NCBI GenBank assembly: GCA_023408315.1
Contig: JAEYKI010000008.1
Coordinates: forward strand, 310,001 to 374,000
Direction: 5' to 3'
DNA: 64,000 nt
Origin: Bacillota bacterium
Lineage (GTDB): Bacteria; Bacillota; Clostridia; Christensenellales; Christensenellaceae
Made by a program: the position numbers and the translations under genes. The stretch's first letter is position 1. Each line of letters starts with the position of its first letter. Below are positions 8,536 to 17,759 of the stretch, piece by piece. A model generated the notes under the pieces. The model saw nothing but the letters and a program-made list of their open reading frames with translations, was not told where the DNA came from and made no database searches.

Positions 8536-11007
8536 TTATTGATTTAAATTTACTTTAAAACGTTTGAGCCTAAGGGCGTTGGATACCACGGATACAGAGC
8601 TGAGCGCCATGGCGGCTCCCGCGAATATGGGCGTCAGAAGCGGCCCGCCGAATGCGAACAGCACGCCCGCCGCAAGCGGCAGCCCCACCAGGTTGTAGAT
8701 AAACGCCCAGAACAGGTTCTGCCGGATGTTACGTATGGTGGCCCGGCTGAGCGCGATGGCGACCGGGACTTCCTGCAGGTCTCCGCGCATCAGCACAACA
8801 TCGGCGGATTCCACGGCAACGTCCGTTCCGGTGCCAATGGCCATGCCCACGTCCGCCTGCACCAGCGCGGGCGCGTCGTTGATGCCGTCCCCCACCATGG
8901 CCACTTTCAGGCCTTTTTCCTGCAATAGTTTCACCTGGCCCGCCTTATCCTGTGGCAGCACGTCTGAGAGCACGTTTGAAATCTCCACTTCCCTGGCGAT
9001 AGCCTGCGCGGTATTTTTATTATCGCCCGTAATCATGTACACGTCTATGCCCATGGCTATGAGCTGCGCCACCGCTTTTTTGCTGCCCGGCTTTACTGTG
9101 TCCGCCGCGGCCATCAGCGCTTCCAGTTTGCCGTCCACCGCAACGTACATCAGCGTCCTCCCCGCGCCGGAAAGGCTTTCGGCATCTTGACTGGCTACGG
9201 CGGTGTCAATCCCGTTTTCCTGCATCAGCAGCACGTTTCCGGCCAGAACCCGTTTGCCCAGAACAACGGCGTCTATTCCACGGCCAGGCACAGCCTTAAA
9301 GGAATCGGGGTCTGCGAGCGCAATGCCCCTGCCCTTCGCGCCCTCCACAATCGCCCGGGCAATGGGGTGCTCGGAGCCGCGCTCCGCGGAAGCGCACAGG
9401 GTCAATGCCTGCGTTTCATCCGCGCCGCCGTAGCATTTCACATCGGTCAGCACGGGCTTGCCTTCTGTAATGGTGCCGGTTTTGTCCAGCACTACGGCCT
9501 TTATTTTGTGTGTGGTTTCAAGGGCTTCTCCGCCCTTGATCAATATGCCAAGCTCCGCGCCTTTGCCTGTACCCACCATAATGGCCGTGGGCGTGGCCAG
9601 CCCCAGGGCGCACGGGCAGGCGATTACCAGCACCGTAACAAATATGTTGAGCACAAAGTTGAAGTCCTGGCCTGTAAGGGCCCAGATTGCGGCGGCGGCC
9701 GCCGCAATGATAAGCACTGCGGGCACAAAATACCCGGAGATCACGTCCGCCAGCTTGGCTATGGGCGCTTTTTTGCCCTGCGCCTCCTCTACCAGTTGGA
9801 TGATCTTGGATAAGGCGGTGTCCGCGCCCACGCGCGTCGCCTGAAACTTAACGAGGCCTTCCCCGTTGATGCTTCCGCCCGTAACCGGCTGCCCCGGTTG
9901 TTTTTCCACCGGCAGGCTTTCGCCCGTAAGCATGGATTCGTCCACAGAGGATATGCCTTCCAGCACCACGCCGTCCACCGGAACGGACGAGCCGGGACGC
10001 AGCAGCACCACGTCTCCCACCACAACTTCATCCAGCGGCACTTCCATCTCCGCGCCGTCTTTTATAATGATGGCGGCCTTTGGCTTCAAGCCCATCAGCT
10101 TCTTAATAGCTTCGGATGTTTTGCCCTTGCTTACCGCCTCAAAATACTTGCCCAGCATTACCAGCGTGATAACCACCGCCGCCGATTCAAAATACAGCGA
10201 GGCTGCAAATCCAAAGTTCCCAAGGTATATCTGCACGGTTGCGTATATGCTGTATACAAACGCGCTCCCGGTGCCGATGGCAACCAGCGAATCCATATTG
10301 GGCGCGCCCTTGAACAGGGTTTTTAAACCCACTTTAAAGAACCGGCTGCCCGCGATCATCACCGGCACGGTAAGCACAAGCTGTACAAGCGCGAACATCA
10401 GCGGGAAATCGTGCGAGTTCATAAATTCCGGCAGGGGCGCGTTTAGCTGCGGGAACATGTGGGACATGGCGATGTACAGGATGGGTATGGAAAATATAAT
10501 GGCCACAATCAGCCGGTTGCGCATATTGCGCAGCGCCTTCTGCCGTTTTTGAGCCTCCTGGTCTACCGACGCTTCCGCCTGTACTTCGCGCGGGGTATAT
10601 CCGGCATTTGTAATTGCTTCCTGAATGACTGATAATTTGACCACGGCGGGGTCGTATTCCACCGTGGCGCGGTTGGTGGTAAGGTTTACGCCCGCAAAAG
10701 TTACGCCCTCCAGTTTTTTAAGCGCCCGCTCCACCGCCGCGGAGCAGGCCGAGCAGGTCATGCCTTCCACGCCCAGTTCTATTTTTTTGGCTCGCTTTTC
10801 TTCAACCAGGCCGTACCCCGCGTCTTCAACGGCTTTTTTTATCTCGCTAAATCCGGTCAATTTTTCGTTAAACTGAACGCTCAACTTCTCTGTAGCTATA
10901 TTTACGTCGCCCTTCTGCACACCGGGCAGCTTGGAAACCGCCTTTTGCACATGGGCTGCGCAGGCCGAGCAGGTCATGCCCGTTACGCCGTATACTTTTT
11001 CAACCAT
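8536..11007 (-). CDS. copA: Copper-exporting P-type ATPase
   Basis: The 823-residue protein has two N-terminal heavy-metal domains with GMTCSAC motifs (C13/C16 and C85/C88). Eight membrane segments include the transport motif CPC (464-466), with the phosphorylated aspartate D508 in DKTGT, a TGES segment in the actuator domain and GDGINDAP in the hinge. This is the P1B-1 type that pumps Cu(I) out of the cytoplasm. It is transcribed with the lipoprotein and DUF2318 genes and lies 52 bases after the HMA-TauE-cupredoxin gene. No CsoR or CueR gene is visible nearby. Confidence 0.95.
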   Translation of the reverse strand: MVEKVYGVTGMTCSACAAHVQKAVSKLPGVQKGDVNIATEKLSVQFNEKLTGFSEIKKAVEDAGYGLVEEKRAKKIELGVEGMTCSACSAAVERALKKLEGVTFAGVNLTTNRATVEYDPAVVKLSVIQEAITNAGYTPREVQAEASVDQEAQKRQKALRNMRNRLIVAIIFSIPILYIAMSHMFPQLNAPLPEFMNSHDFPLMFALVQLVLTVPVMIAGSRFFKVGLKTLFKGAPNMDSLVAIGTGSAFVYSIYATVQIYLGNFGFAASLYFESAAVVITLVMLGKYFEAVSKGKTSEAIKKLMGLKPKAAIIIKDGAEMEVPLDEVVVGDVVLLRPGSSVPVDGVVLEGISSVDESMLTGESLPVEKQPGQPVTGGSINGEGLVKFQATRVGADTALSKIIQLVEEAQGKKAPIAKLADVISGYFVPAVLIIAAAAAAIWALTGQDFNFVLNIFVTVLVIACPCALGLATPTAIMVGTGKGAELGILIKGGEALETTHKIKAVVLDKTGTITEGKPVLTDVKCYGGADETQALTLCASAERGSEHPIARAIVEGAKGRGIALADPDSFKAVPGRGIDAVVLGKRVLAGNVLLMQENGIDTAVASQDAESLSGAGRTLMYVAVDGKLEALMAAADTVKPGSKKAVAQLIAMGIDVYMITGDNKNTAQAIAREVEISNVLSDVLPQDKAGQVKLLQEKGLKVAMVGDGINDAPALVQADVGMAIGTGTDVAVESADVVLMRGDLQEVPVAIALSRATIRNIRQNLFWAFIYNLVGLPLAAGVLFAFGGPLLTPIFAGAAMALSSVSVVSNALRLKRFKVNLNQ

Positions 11008-11059
11008 TTATACTTTCATCCTCCGTCTGTATTAAAATTATTTATTTGTTTAAGGGCGC

Positions 11060-13303
11060 TCAACCGCAGCAAGCCATCCCGCTGCTTGCTGCTTTATACT
11101 GGGACACCTCGCTTTTAATCTGATCCAGGTTGATGTTGTTTAAATCGTCAACCACCTTCACGTAACCATGAAGCATTCCCATGCCGCACTGGAATGTAAA
11201 ATCTGCCGTGGGCGTTAAATACGGCGTGGACGTTTGTCCGGCGGACAGATTCAACTGCCCGTTGTATTCCGGGAACGCCACAACGGAATTGCAGGAATTG
11301 AGCGCCTCCGTATTGAACGTTATCTTTGTTTTTACGCCCTTCTGCACCACCAGCACCGCGGGGGTATACCCCTCCCCGTTTACCGTAACCGTCATATCCT
11401 GTTCGCCGTTTGCAATCTGCGCCACCTGCACCTGGTCCACGGGAATTTTGCCGCCCGCGAATTTGGTTGCCTGGCTGCCCGCGCTGCAGCATCCGCCGCC
11501 CAGGGCTCCCGAGCTGTTCTGCAAAGCCGAATTGATATCCTCAGAGGTTGCATTGGACAAATCGTCCACCACAATGATCTGCCCGGAGATCATGCCCATC
11601 CAGCAGGTGTAGGTGATTGCCCCGCTTTGCGTGGGCGTAAATTTAAATATATTGTCCCCCGTTTTAAGAGCTTGTTCTATATTAAAGTCCGGAATCAGCA
11701 CTGTTCCGTTGCAGCCGTTGATGTTCCGGCTATCCGCTTTCAGGTTGTATTCCACCGGTATCCCCTTTTGCACAACAACGGTGGGATAGCCGGAGGCGCC
11801 CAGCGTGGCTTCCACGGTCTGCACCCCGTCTGTAATTGTTGCGGCCGGATAGCCTCCCGCCTGGGCGTTGGAAGAATTGCCGGCCGATATGTTTGCGGCC
11901 GCCTGGGCGCTTTGGCTGTTTTGCGGCGGCGAAGAGGTAAGTGCGGATAGATCGTCCACCACCTGTATTTTACCGGAGATCATGCCCATCCAGCAGGTAT
12001 AGGAGAGCGTACCGCTTTGCGCGGGCGTAAACTTAAATAGATTGTCCCCGGCCTGCAGCGCCTGCTGCACATTGAATTTGGGGATTACCACCGTGGCGTT
12101 GCAGCCGTTGATATTGCTTTTATCTGCTTTTAGGTTGTATTCCACCGGTATCCCCTTCTGCACAATAATATTGGGGTAGCCGGAAATGCCAAGCGTTGCC
12201 TCCACGGTCTGCACGCCGTTTTCTATTTTTGCTACCTGGTAGCCGCCCGCTGCCTGGACGGATTGCTGCTCCTCCGCCTGCCCTGTAAGGCTTTTTGCCT
12301 GCGCCGTGCCTTCAAACACGCTGCCCGCGTTCCAGCCGAACAGTCCGCCCGCGTTCGTAAACATAACCAGCGCGATGAGTATCACAAGCACGGCGGATAC
12401 CCGCGTGATGCCCCTGGTGAATTTGCCCTTTAAAAACGAGAAAATAAATCCTGCGCCCAGCATGAGGGGAACCGTACCCAGGGAGAAAAGGAACATGGAT
12501 AAAGCCCCCATCAGCACGGAACCTGTGGAAAGGGCGTACAGCTGCATGGCCTGCAGGGGTCCGCAGGGCAGCAATCCGTTGAGCAATCCCACCACAAAGG
12601 GGCCGCGGCCCTTTTGCGCCTTGTTTGCGTCCACAATCATTTTTTTAGGCAGCCGGGGCACCAGCCAGGAAGGCAGCCACCCCAGCATGGACAGGCCCAT
12701 TAATATCATGAATATGGCCGCCGCCAGCATAATGACGCCCTTGGCGGTGATGCTGATGAAAAGCACGGAACCAAGCCCGCCCACAACGCCGCCCACGGCT
12801 GTATACGATGCAATGCGGCCCAGGTTGTACAAAACCGGCTTTTTGAACCCGCCTGCATTGCCTCCTTCCCTGCCCACGCTTTGGGAAAGGTTGATGCCGC
12901 CGCACATGGCAATGCAGTGCACGCTGGTGAATATGCCCGTTACAAACAGCGCCGCCAGCGATATGCTGGAATCAATTTTTGGGATAAGATTAAAAAAATC
13001 CAGCCCTATGGCGTATTTCAGTATAAAGTACGCCGCCAGTATAATCAGAAAAACAGGCAGAACCTTGGATAGCGGCTGCCCGCGGCCCGCTTCCCGCACG
13101 GCGTATCCCTCGTTTTCTATTGCCTTTTTAATCTGCGCTTCACTTGTTCTGCCCGTATCAAACGTGATCTCCGCTTTTTTTTGCGGAAAGGAGGCGCTTG
13201 CGCCCACCACTCCGTTTATTTTTTTAACGGCGGATACAATTCTTTTTTCGCAGTGCCCGCAGGTCATGCCGGATATGCCGAATGTAACTTTTTTGTTTGC
13301 CAA
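11060..13303 (-). CDS. HMA-TauE/SafE-triple cupredoxin fusion protein
   Basis: This 747-residue protein joins several metal modules. A cytoplasmic HMA domain with GMTCGHC (C15/C18) is followed by a TauE/SafE-type membrane domain (about 80-320) that contains VHCIAMCGG and LLPCGPL. Three cupredoxin-like repeats follow, at about 355-450, 485-582 and 625-720. Repeats 1 and 2 are close copies (NINGCN plus CWMGM) and repeat 3 diverges (NSCN plus CGMGM). Two CC pairs (605-606 and 745-746) add further thiols. The HMA plus TauE unit is known in copper and cytochrome-oxidase loci. Transfer of copper to outside cupredoxins is inference. Confidence 0.88.
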   Translation of the reverse strand: MANKKVTFGISGMTCGHCEKRIVSAVKKINGVVGASASFPQKKAEITFDTGRTSEAQIKKAIENEGYAVREAGRGQPLSKVLPVFLIILAAYFILKYAIGLDFFNLIPKIDSSISLAALFVTGIFTSVHCIAMCGGINLSQSVGREGGNAGGFKKPVLYNLGRIASYTAVGGVVGGLGSVLFISITAKGVIMLAAAIFMILMGLSMLGWLPSWLVPRLPKKMIVDANKAQKGRGPFVVGLLNGLLPCGPLQAMQLYALSTGSVLMGALSMFLFSLGTVPLMLGAGFIFSFLKGKFTRGITRVSAVLVILIALVMFTNAGGLFGWNAGSVFEGTAQAKSLTGQAEEQQSVQAAGGYQVAKIENGVQTVEATLGISGYPNIIVQKGIPVEYNLKADKSNINGCNATVVIPKFNVQQALQAGDNLFKFTPAQSGTLSYTCWMGMISGKIQVVDDLSALTSSPPQNSQSAQAAANISAGNSSNAQAGGYPAATITDGVQTVEATLGASGYPTVVVQKGIPVEYNLKADSRNINGCNGTVLIPDFNIEQALKTGDNIFKFTPTQSGAITYTCWMGMISGQIIVVDDLSNATSEDINSALQNSSGALGGGCCSAGSQATKFAGGKIPVDQVQVAQIANGEQDMTVTVNGEGYTPAVLVVQKGVKTKITFNTEALNSCNSVVAFPEYNGQLNLSAGQTSTPYLTPTADFTFQCGMGMLHGYVKVVDDLNNINLDQIKSEVSQYKAASSGMACCG

Positions 13304-13402
13304 TTTGAATCCCGCGCCTTTCCCTTTCTTTCTGGTACAAAAACAATATACCGGGATGAAATGTAGATTTAATGAAGATTAATACTTTTTTATAATCTTT
13401 GT

Positions 13403-13430
13403 AAAAAAACCGGCGCACCCCTGCGCCGGT
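13403..13430 (-). terminator. Terminator after the small membrane protein gene
   Basis: ACCGGCGCA at 13409-13417 pairs with TGCGCCGGT at 13422-13430, followed by a six-T run on the minus strand. It separates the small membrane protein gene from the downstream copper genes, which therefore probably have their own promoter in 13304-13402. Confidence 0.92.
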
Positions 13431-13460
13431 TCTCTACAGAAAAGAAGGAATAAGAATTTC

Positions 13461-13757
13461 TTATGCTTGCTCGCTCTCTTTCAGGCGGGGGGTTTCCTCC
13501 GGCGGCTTTTGTTTTTCGCCGTGGCAGCCCGTATGCCGCCCGTTCCCCCGCATCATCATAAACATCATAAGCCCCATCAGCACCGGGCATAAAAACGGTA
13601 CGATTCCGCCCAGAAACGCCGCTGCGGGAAAAACGCTTATAATCGCGGGCAAAAAAAGAATCAGCACGAAGGGCAGGCCACAGCACAGCGCCATCATCAG
13701 CGCATGCCTGAGAGGGCTATGCTTTTTTTGCCCGGATTCGTGGTTGTTGTTTCCCAT
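13461..13757 (-). CDS. Small two-TM, Met/His-containing membrane protein
   Basis: This 98-residue protein has a basic, His-containing N-terminus, two adjacent hydrophobic helices (about 19-45 and 47-68) ending in a methionine-rich stretch (MGLMMFMMMRG), and a hydrophilic tail containing TGCHGEK. Small membrane proteins of this layout are common next to copper genes, and Met, His and Cys could bind Cu(I). No family assignment is secure. The gene has its own terminator and precedes the copper block on the same strand. Confidence 0.7.
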   Translation of the reverse strand: MGNNNHESGQKKHSPLRHALMMALCCGLPFVLILFLPAIISVFPAAAFLGGIVPFLCPVLMGLMMFMMMRGNGRHTGCHGEKQKPPEETPRLKESEQA

Positions 13758-13845
13758 TTGTATCAGCTCCTCTTTTTATTTGCAACTATACCAGCGGCTT
13801 ATGAAGTTTTAATGGAGAAACTCATCATTTTTTTAAGCACAAAAT

Positions 13846-13884
13846 AAAAAAGTGATATCACAGGTGTTCGCCTGCCCTATCACT
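13846..13884 (-). terminator. Terminator after the YmaF gene
   Basis: AGTGATA at 13851-13857 pairs with TATCACT at 13878-13884, and an inner CAGG/CCTG stem lies at 13861-13874. The minus strand continues into a T run. It lies 27 bases past the YmaF stop. Confidence 0.82.
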
Positions 13885-13910
13885 CCTGGTTCCGCCGTGG
13901 CTAAAAGCAT

Positions 13911-14279
13911 TTAACATTCGTCTATGAGATCCTGCATAAATGTGGACAGTCTGAACAAATGCCTGTGGCAGTCGTTCTTGGTTGTGGCCGATTCAAGAAA
14001 ATGGACATGGCGGTCTCCCACCCGTATCGCTCCGCCTGTTTTTCCGCAAAACTCATGATAATGGTCTTCATAGTAATCGGTTCTGAATTGCACTTTGTGG
14101 ATGTGGTCGTCCTCGCAAACCGGTATGGCCGGCCCGGACACAGTGGCAAACCGGTGGTTGTGGGGATCTTCGTCCCGCTCCGCTATTTCCACGCTCCCCT
14201 GTATCTCATGCACATGGGCTTGTTTTTTGCACGAAGAAGGGTCGGAAAAATCCAAAATAAAGTTATTAAAACCCGACAT
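13911..14279 (-). CDS. YmaF family His-rich protein
   Basis: This 122-residue soluble protein has regularly spaced histidine motifs: AHVHEI, DPHNHRFATVSG, DHIHKV, DHYHEF, DRHVHFLE and CHRHLF. This spacing is typical of the YmaF family, whose function is unknown and whose histidines suggest metal binding. An upstream in-frame start exists, but the ATG at 14279 follows AGGAGGTG at good spacing. It is monocistronic, between its own terminator and the hydrolase operon. Its place next to the copper block may be chance. Confidence 0.85.
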   Translation of the reverse strand: MSGFNNFILDFSDPSSCKKQAHVHEIQGSVEIAERDEDPHNHRFATVSGPAIPVCEDDHIHKVQFRTDYYEDHYHEFCGKTGGAIRVGDRHVHFLESATTKNDCHRHLFRLSTFMQDLIDEC

Positions 14280-14417
14280 AGGCGCACCTCCTATATTTGA
14301 TGTTATATAGTATTCATTCCTGCTTTTTTTGTTCAGATTTTGGCGGAATCCGGAATCAATGAACAAACACGCAAAAAACAAGTGGGAAGCTGCACGCCCG
14401 TTATGTTTTGTTTCTTT

Positions 14418-15236
14418 TTATTTACCCTGCAAAAATGCCGTCAATTCGCTGTTCACGCGCTCGCGCTGATCTATAAACAAAAAATGCCCGCATGCTTCTA
14501 TGGGAACCAGCCTGGAATTTTGGATTGTTTTGTTTTGCGTTTTGGCCAGCGGAAACAGACAAACCTGGTCGTTCACGCCGTGCAGAATCAGCGTTGGCAC
14601 ATGGATGCGTTCCAGGTCTTCAAACAGTTCCTCTTCGCCCAGCCAGGTATTTGCAACAGCCGCCGTGGACCAGCCTGCCGCCTGAAGCCCCAGCTTTAAT
14701 ATCCAACGGGACATTTCCTCGCTCACCGGGTTCAGCAAAATCATTTTACCAAAATCGCGCAGCATGGCGGGCCTGTCTGTAAGCGTTCCGCGAATGATGT
14801 CCAGCACCGCCTGTTTTTTGAGCCCGTACGGGTAATACGGCCGCTCGATCAGGCTGGGAGCCGCAGCGGCAAGCAGCACAAGCTTTGAGACGCCGTATCC
14901 CCCATGCCTGGCCATATACCGCACCGCAATAGCCCCGCCGGTTGAATGCCCCGCGAGCGCAAAATCCTCCAGCCCCATAGAAAGCACCACCCGCAGCACG
15001 TCGTCCGCCAGCCGGTTGTAATCGTACCCGGCCCACGGCTTATCGGAAAGGCCAAACCCCCTCTGGTCTATCCCCACGCACCTGTAACCCAGTTTGGGCA
15101 GCTGGTCAAACTGGTATTCAAACAGGTTGTGGCTGCCCGGCCATCCGTGCAGAAAAACCACCGTTTTATTCCCCTGCGGATTCAGGTCTTCCACAAATAG
15201 CTGCACGTCCCGCTCAACATTTATGTATACTCCCAT
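14418..15236 (-). CDS. Alpha/beta hydrolase
   Basis: This 272-residue protein has the alpha/beta hydrolase fold signatures: an oxyanion HGWPGS, the nucleophile serine in AGHSTGG, an aspartate in LHGVNDQV and a C-terminal histidine in EACGHFLFI. No signal peptide is visible, so it is probably cytoplasmic. The ATG at 15236 follows AGGAGG; the frame is open upstream but shows no family similarity. Substrate cannot be told from sequence; candidates include esterase, peroxidase-like or C-C hydrolase roles. Confidence 0.88.
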   Translation of the reverse strand: MGVYINVERDVQLFVEDLNPQGNKTVVFLHGWPGSHNLFEYQFDQLPKLGYRCVGIDQRGFGLSDKPWAGYDYNRLADDVLRVVLSMGLEDFALAGHSTGGAIAVRYMARHGGYGVSKLVLLAAAAPSLIERPYYPYGLKKQAVLDIIRGTLTDRPAMLRDFGKMILLNPVSEEMSRWILKLGLQAAGWSTAAVANTWLGEEELFEDLERIHVPTLILHGVNDQVCLFPLAKTQNKTIQNSRLVPIEACGHFLFIDQRERVNSELTAFLQGK

Positions 15237-15381
15237 GCTATATACCTCCTGCATTTTGAATCTTACGGTAAGATATTCGCGCGGGAAATTAAAAGTGCGG
15301 CGTTTGGGCGTATCATAACCGCAAAAAAGCGCCTCCCTTAAGAAGACGCCCGGTAATTGGGAAACGATCAATCCCGGTGAA

Positions 15382-17136
15382 TCACCCGCCCAAAAAATCG
15401 TATCCCTTGCATAGTAACCTGCTTACAAATATATCCGTAATCATGGGGTCAAATTGCACGCCCGCATTATTTTTAATTTCCTCCAGCGCCTGGGCGCAGC
15501 TCATTGCCTTGCGGTAAGACCGGTCCTGCGTCATGGCGTCAAACGCGTCTGCCAGCGCTATTATCCGGGCTTCTATGGATATATCTTCTCCCCTGAGCCC
15601 TCTTGGGTATCCCATGCCGTCCCACCGCTCGTGGTGTGAGAGCACGGATTCCGCCAGCTCGGAAAACTCCGATACGGAAGATAATATCCTGTACCCCGCT
15701 TCCGGATGCCGCTTGATTTCTTCCCACTCGGCACCGTTCAGTTTTCCCGGCTTGCTTAAAATCTTTTCGTCTATGCCTATTTTGCCGATATCGTGAATCA
15801 GGCCGGATATGCGTATCTTATTGATTCTGTCGTTATCGAATCCAAGCTCGGAGGCTATTGCTGCGCAGATATCGCTCACCCGCCTGGAATGGAGGGATTC
15901 CCTCTCATCTTTTTCAAACAGCGCGTCCATTACCACGCTTACGGTTTTGTTTCGCATACTGGCGCCGTCATACATTTTGTGCTTATACATCAGGTTTTCC
16001 GCTTCCGCCTGAATGGCATGAATGGCCTGGGACTCTTCCGCCTTGGTTGCATAGCCAAAGGACACGGATATGAGCGATCCTACCTGCCCGATATCAATAG
16101 GCTGGCCCTGAATGCGCGCGATGATTTTTTCCGCTTCCTCTGCCCCTGACCCGGGCAGAATGATGCCAAACTCGTCCCCGCCAATGCGCGCAATGATATC
16201 GTCACGCCGGCAGGAATCGTGTATGATCTTTGCGGCTTTGCGCAAAAGCCGGTCTCCCACTTCGTGCCCAAAGGAATCATTGATCAGCTTAAGGCCGTTC
16301 ACATCCCCCATGACCACCGTTAAGGGCAGATTTCTTGGGGCGTCCAGCCGCTTCAATTCCACTTCAAAAAACCGGCGGTTAAAAAGCTCGGTCAGATGGT
16401 CGTGGTAACTTAAATGCTTAAAGTTTTCCTCCACCTTCCTGCGCTCCGTTACGTCCGCTACGGTGGATATAATCAGGTTTTCACCAGGCACGGGAGAAGC
16501 ATATGCGGATATGTATTTTGTTTCCCGCCCTGCGCGTGTGACAGGCACGTTTTCCCAGCACATGCGGCTTTGGTCGCCGCATTCTATGGCCTCCAGCACC
16601 CGCTCCCTGAATTGCGAACGCAAAGCGGGGTCTTCAAACACCTCATCCCAAAAAGAGCCCTTCATAAGAGCTTCACGTGTTGTTTGGTAAAACAGCGGAA
16701 AACGGTCGTTCATATATACAAATTTAAAATCCGGGTATGTGTTTACGGCGATGCCTATGGGCAGGTTGTCCATAACGGCACGGTTGAAAGCCTCTTTTTT
16801 TATGAGTTCACTGTTCATGACACCAATGTTTTCAAAGGCGGCGGACAGCCGGTTCATAGACATTTTTACAAGGCAATAAATCAGTATGGACGTTGCCAGT
16901 ACATACACCCAGCCTTTTATAATACTTGTGTTCTGGACCGCTGCGGGGTCATGGATCAGGTAATTAAGGACGTTATCGGACACAATGATATACACGCTTC
17001 CAATAAGCGCATAAATAAACGTAATGGTAAAAGCTCTCATCCTTGAGCTGGTGTTTAAGCCTGTAGAACCGCGCATACGCCTTACCTGCCAAAACGATAA
17101 AAAATCCCAAACCAGTTCAAATTCATGTGCGGCCAT
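15382..17136 (-). CDS. Membrane PAS-GGDEF-HD-GYP cyclic-di-GMP enzyme
   Basis: The 584-residue protein has two N-terminal membrane helices (about 34-55 and 70-90), a PAS-like sensor (about 105-220), a GGDEF cyclase domain and a C-terminal HD-GYP phosphodiesterase domain. The GGDEF motif is intact (RIGGDEFGI) and a product-inhibition RxxD lies five residues before it. The HD (GLIHDIGKIG), HHERWDG and GYP motifs are also intact. It could therefore make and break cyclic-di-GMP. The start is uncertain: the listed ATG lacks a clear ribosome site, and in-frame ATGs at 17079 and 17040 are alternatives. It is followed by the alpha/beta hydrolase gene. Confidence 0.9.
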   Translation of the reverse strand: MAAHEFELVWDFLSFWQVRRMRGSTGLNTSSRMRAFTITFIYALIGSVYIIVSDNVLNYLIHDPAAVQNTSIIKGWVYVLATSILIYCLVKMSMNRLSAAFENIGVMNSELIKKEAFNRAVMDNLPIGIAVNTYPDFKFVYMNDRFPLFYQTTREALMKGSFWDEVFEDPALRSQFRERVLEAIECGDQSRMCWENVPVTRAGRETKYISAYASPVPGENLIISTVADVTERRKVEENFKHLSYHDHLTELFNRRFFEVELKRLDAPRNLPLTVVMGDVNGLKLINDSFGHEVGDRLLRKAAKIIHDSCRRDDIIARIGGDEFGIILPGSGAEEAEKIIARIQGQPIDIGQVGSLISVSFGYATKAEESQAIHAIQAEAENLMYKHKMYDGASMRNKTVSVVMDALFEKDERESLHSRRVSDICAAIASELGFDNDRINKIRISGLIHDIGKIGIDEKILSKPGKLNGAEWEEIKRHPEAGYRILSSVSEFSELAESVLSHHERWDGMGYPRGLRGEDISIEARIIALADAFDAMTQDRSYRKAMSCAQALEEIKNNAGVQFDPMITDIFVSRLLCKGYDFLGG

Positions 17137-17236
17137 TCAAGTAATTAACAATATACAACAATGCTCGGCAAATTTCAATATTTTACTAAATTTAGGCGCA
17201 CAATTTGCAAAAATTGTATCCGCTCGGCTCAGATGA

Positions 17237-17265
17237 AAATACGGCTGCAACGTGCAGCCGTATTT
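17237..17265. terminator. Terminator after the aconitase X operon
   Basis: AAATACGGCTGCA at 17237-17249 pairs exactly with TGCAGCCGTATTT at 17253-17265, with a 3-nt loop and T-rich ends on both strands. It lies 50 bases beyond the end of the aconitase X small-subunit gene, for which it is the likely terminator. Confidence 0.88.
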
Positions 17266-17314
17266 TTTGAATATGGGATTTTGAATGCTTTTCTGGCAAA
17301 AGAAAAAAACAAGG

Positions 17315-17758
17315 TTAACCTTCCACCCGAACCGTGCCGTCCTCGCCCACCACAACGGTCATGCCTGTTTTAACGTACTCCAGGAATTCGTCCCCCAGGC
17401 AATCCACGGTGGGCATTTCCGCGCCCGTCCACACGTCGGAGAGAATCGCGCCCGCCGCGGCCAGAGAATCGATGGGCCTGGAAAACAGCAGGCAGGCGGG
17501 CTGCTGGCCCAGCGAAGACGCGGTGAAAAGCACCATACCGCCCGTTGTGGACCCTATGGTCTGGGGCATGCAAAGCGCTCTTCCCCGCATGGGTTTGCCA
17601 AAAAGCTCCGGGTTGTTCTGGTCTGAGCACACGGCGTCCCTGTCCTTTGAAAGCAGGCTCTTCTGAAAACTTGCAAGCGTGTTAAAACCGCTGTGCGATA
17701 CAAGGGCTTCCGCCCGTACGCAGCCGGGAACCACCGGCCTTCCGCGAAACGTTTTCAT
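17315..17758 (-). CDS. Aconitase X swivel-domain subunit (DUF126)
   Basis: This 147-residue protein corresponds to the small, swivelling domain of aconitase X. Its C-terminal GSTTGGMVLFTASSLGQQPACLLF region and following acidic stretch are typical. With the large subunit it would form one hydro-lyase active site. The ATG at 17758 starts one base after the stop of the large-subunit gene, indicating translational coupling. Known aconitase X enzymes include cis-3-hydroxy-L-proline dehydratase and phosphomevalonate dehydratase, and the substrate here is unproven. Confidence 0.9.
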   Translation of the reverse strand: MKTFRGRPVVPGCVRAEALVSHSGFNTLASFQKSLLSKDRDAVCSDQNNPELFGKPMRGRALCMPQTIGSTTGGMVLFTASSLGQQPACLLFSRPIDSLAAAGAILSDVWTGAEMPTVDCLGDEFLEYVKTGMTVVVGEDGTVRVEG

Positions 17759-17759
17759 A

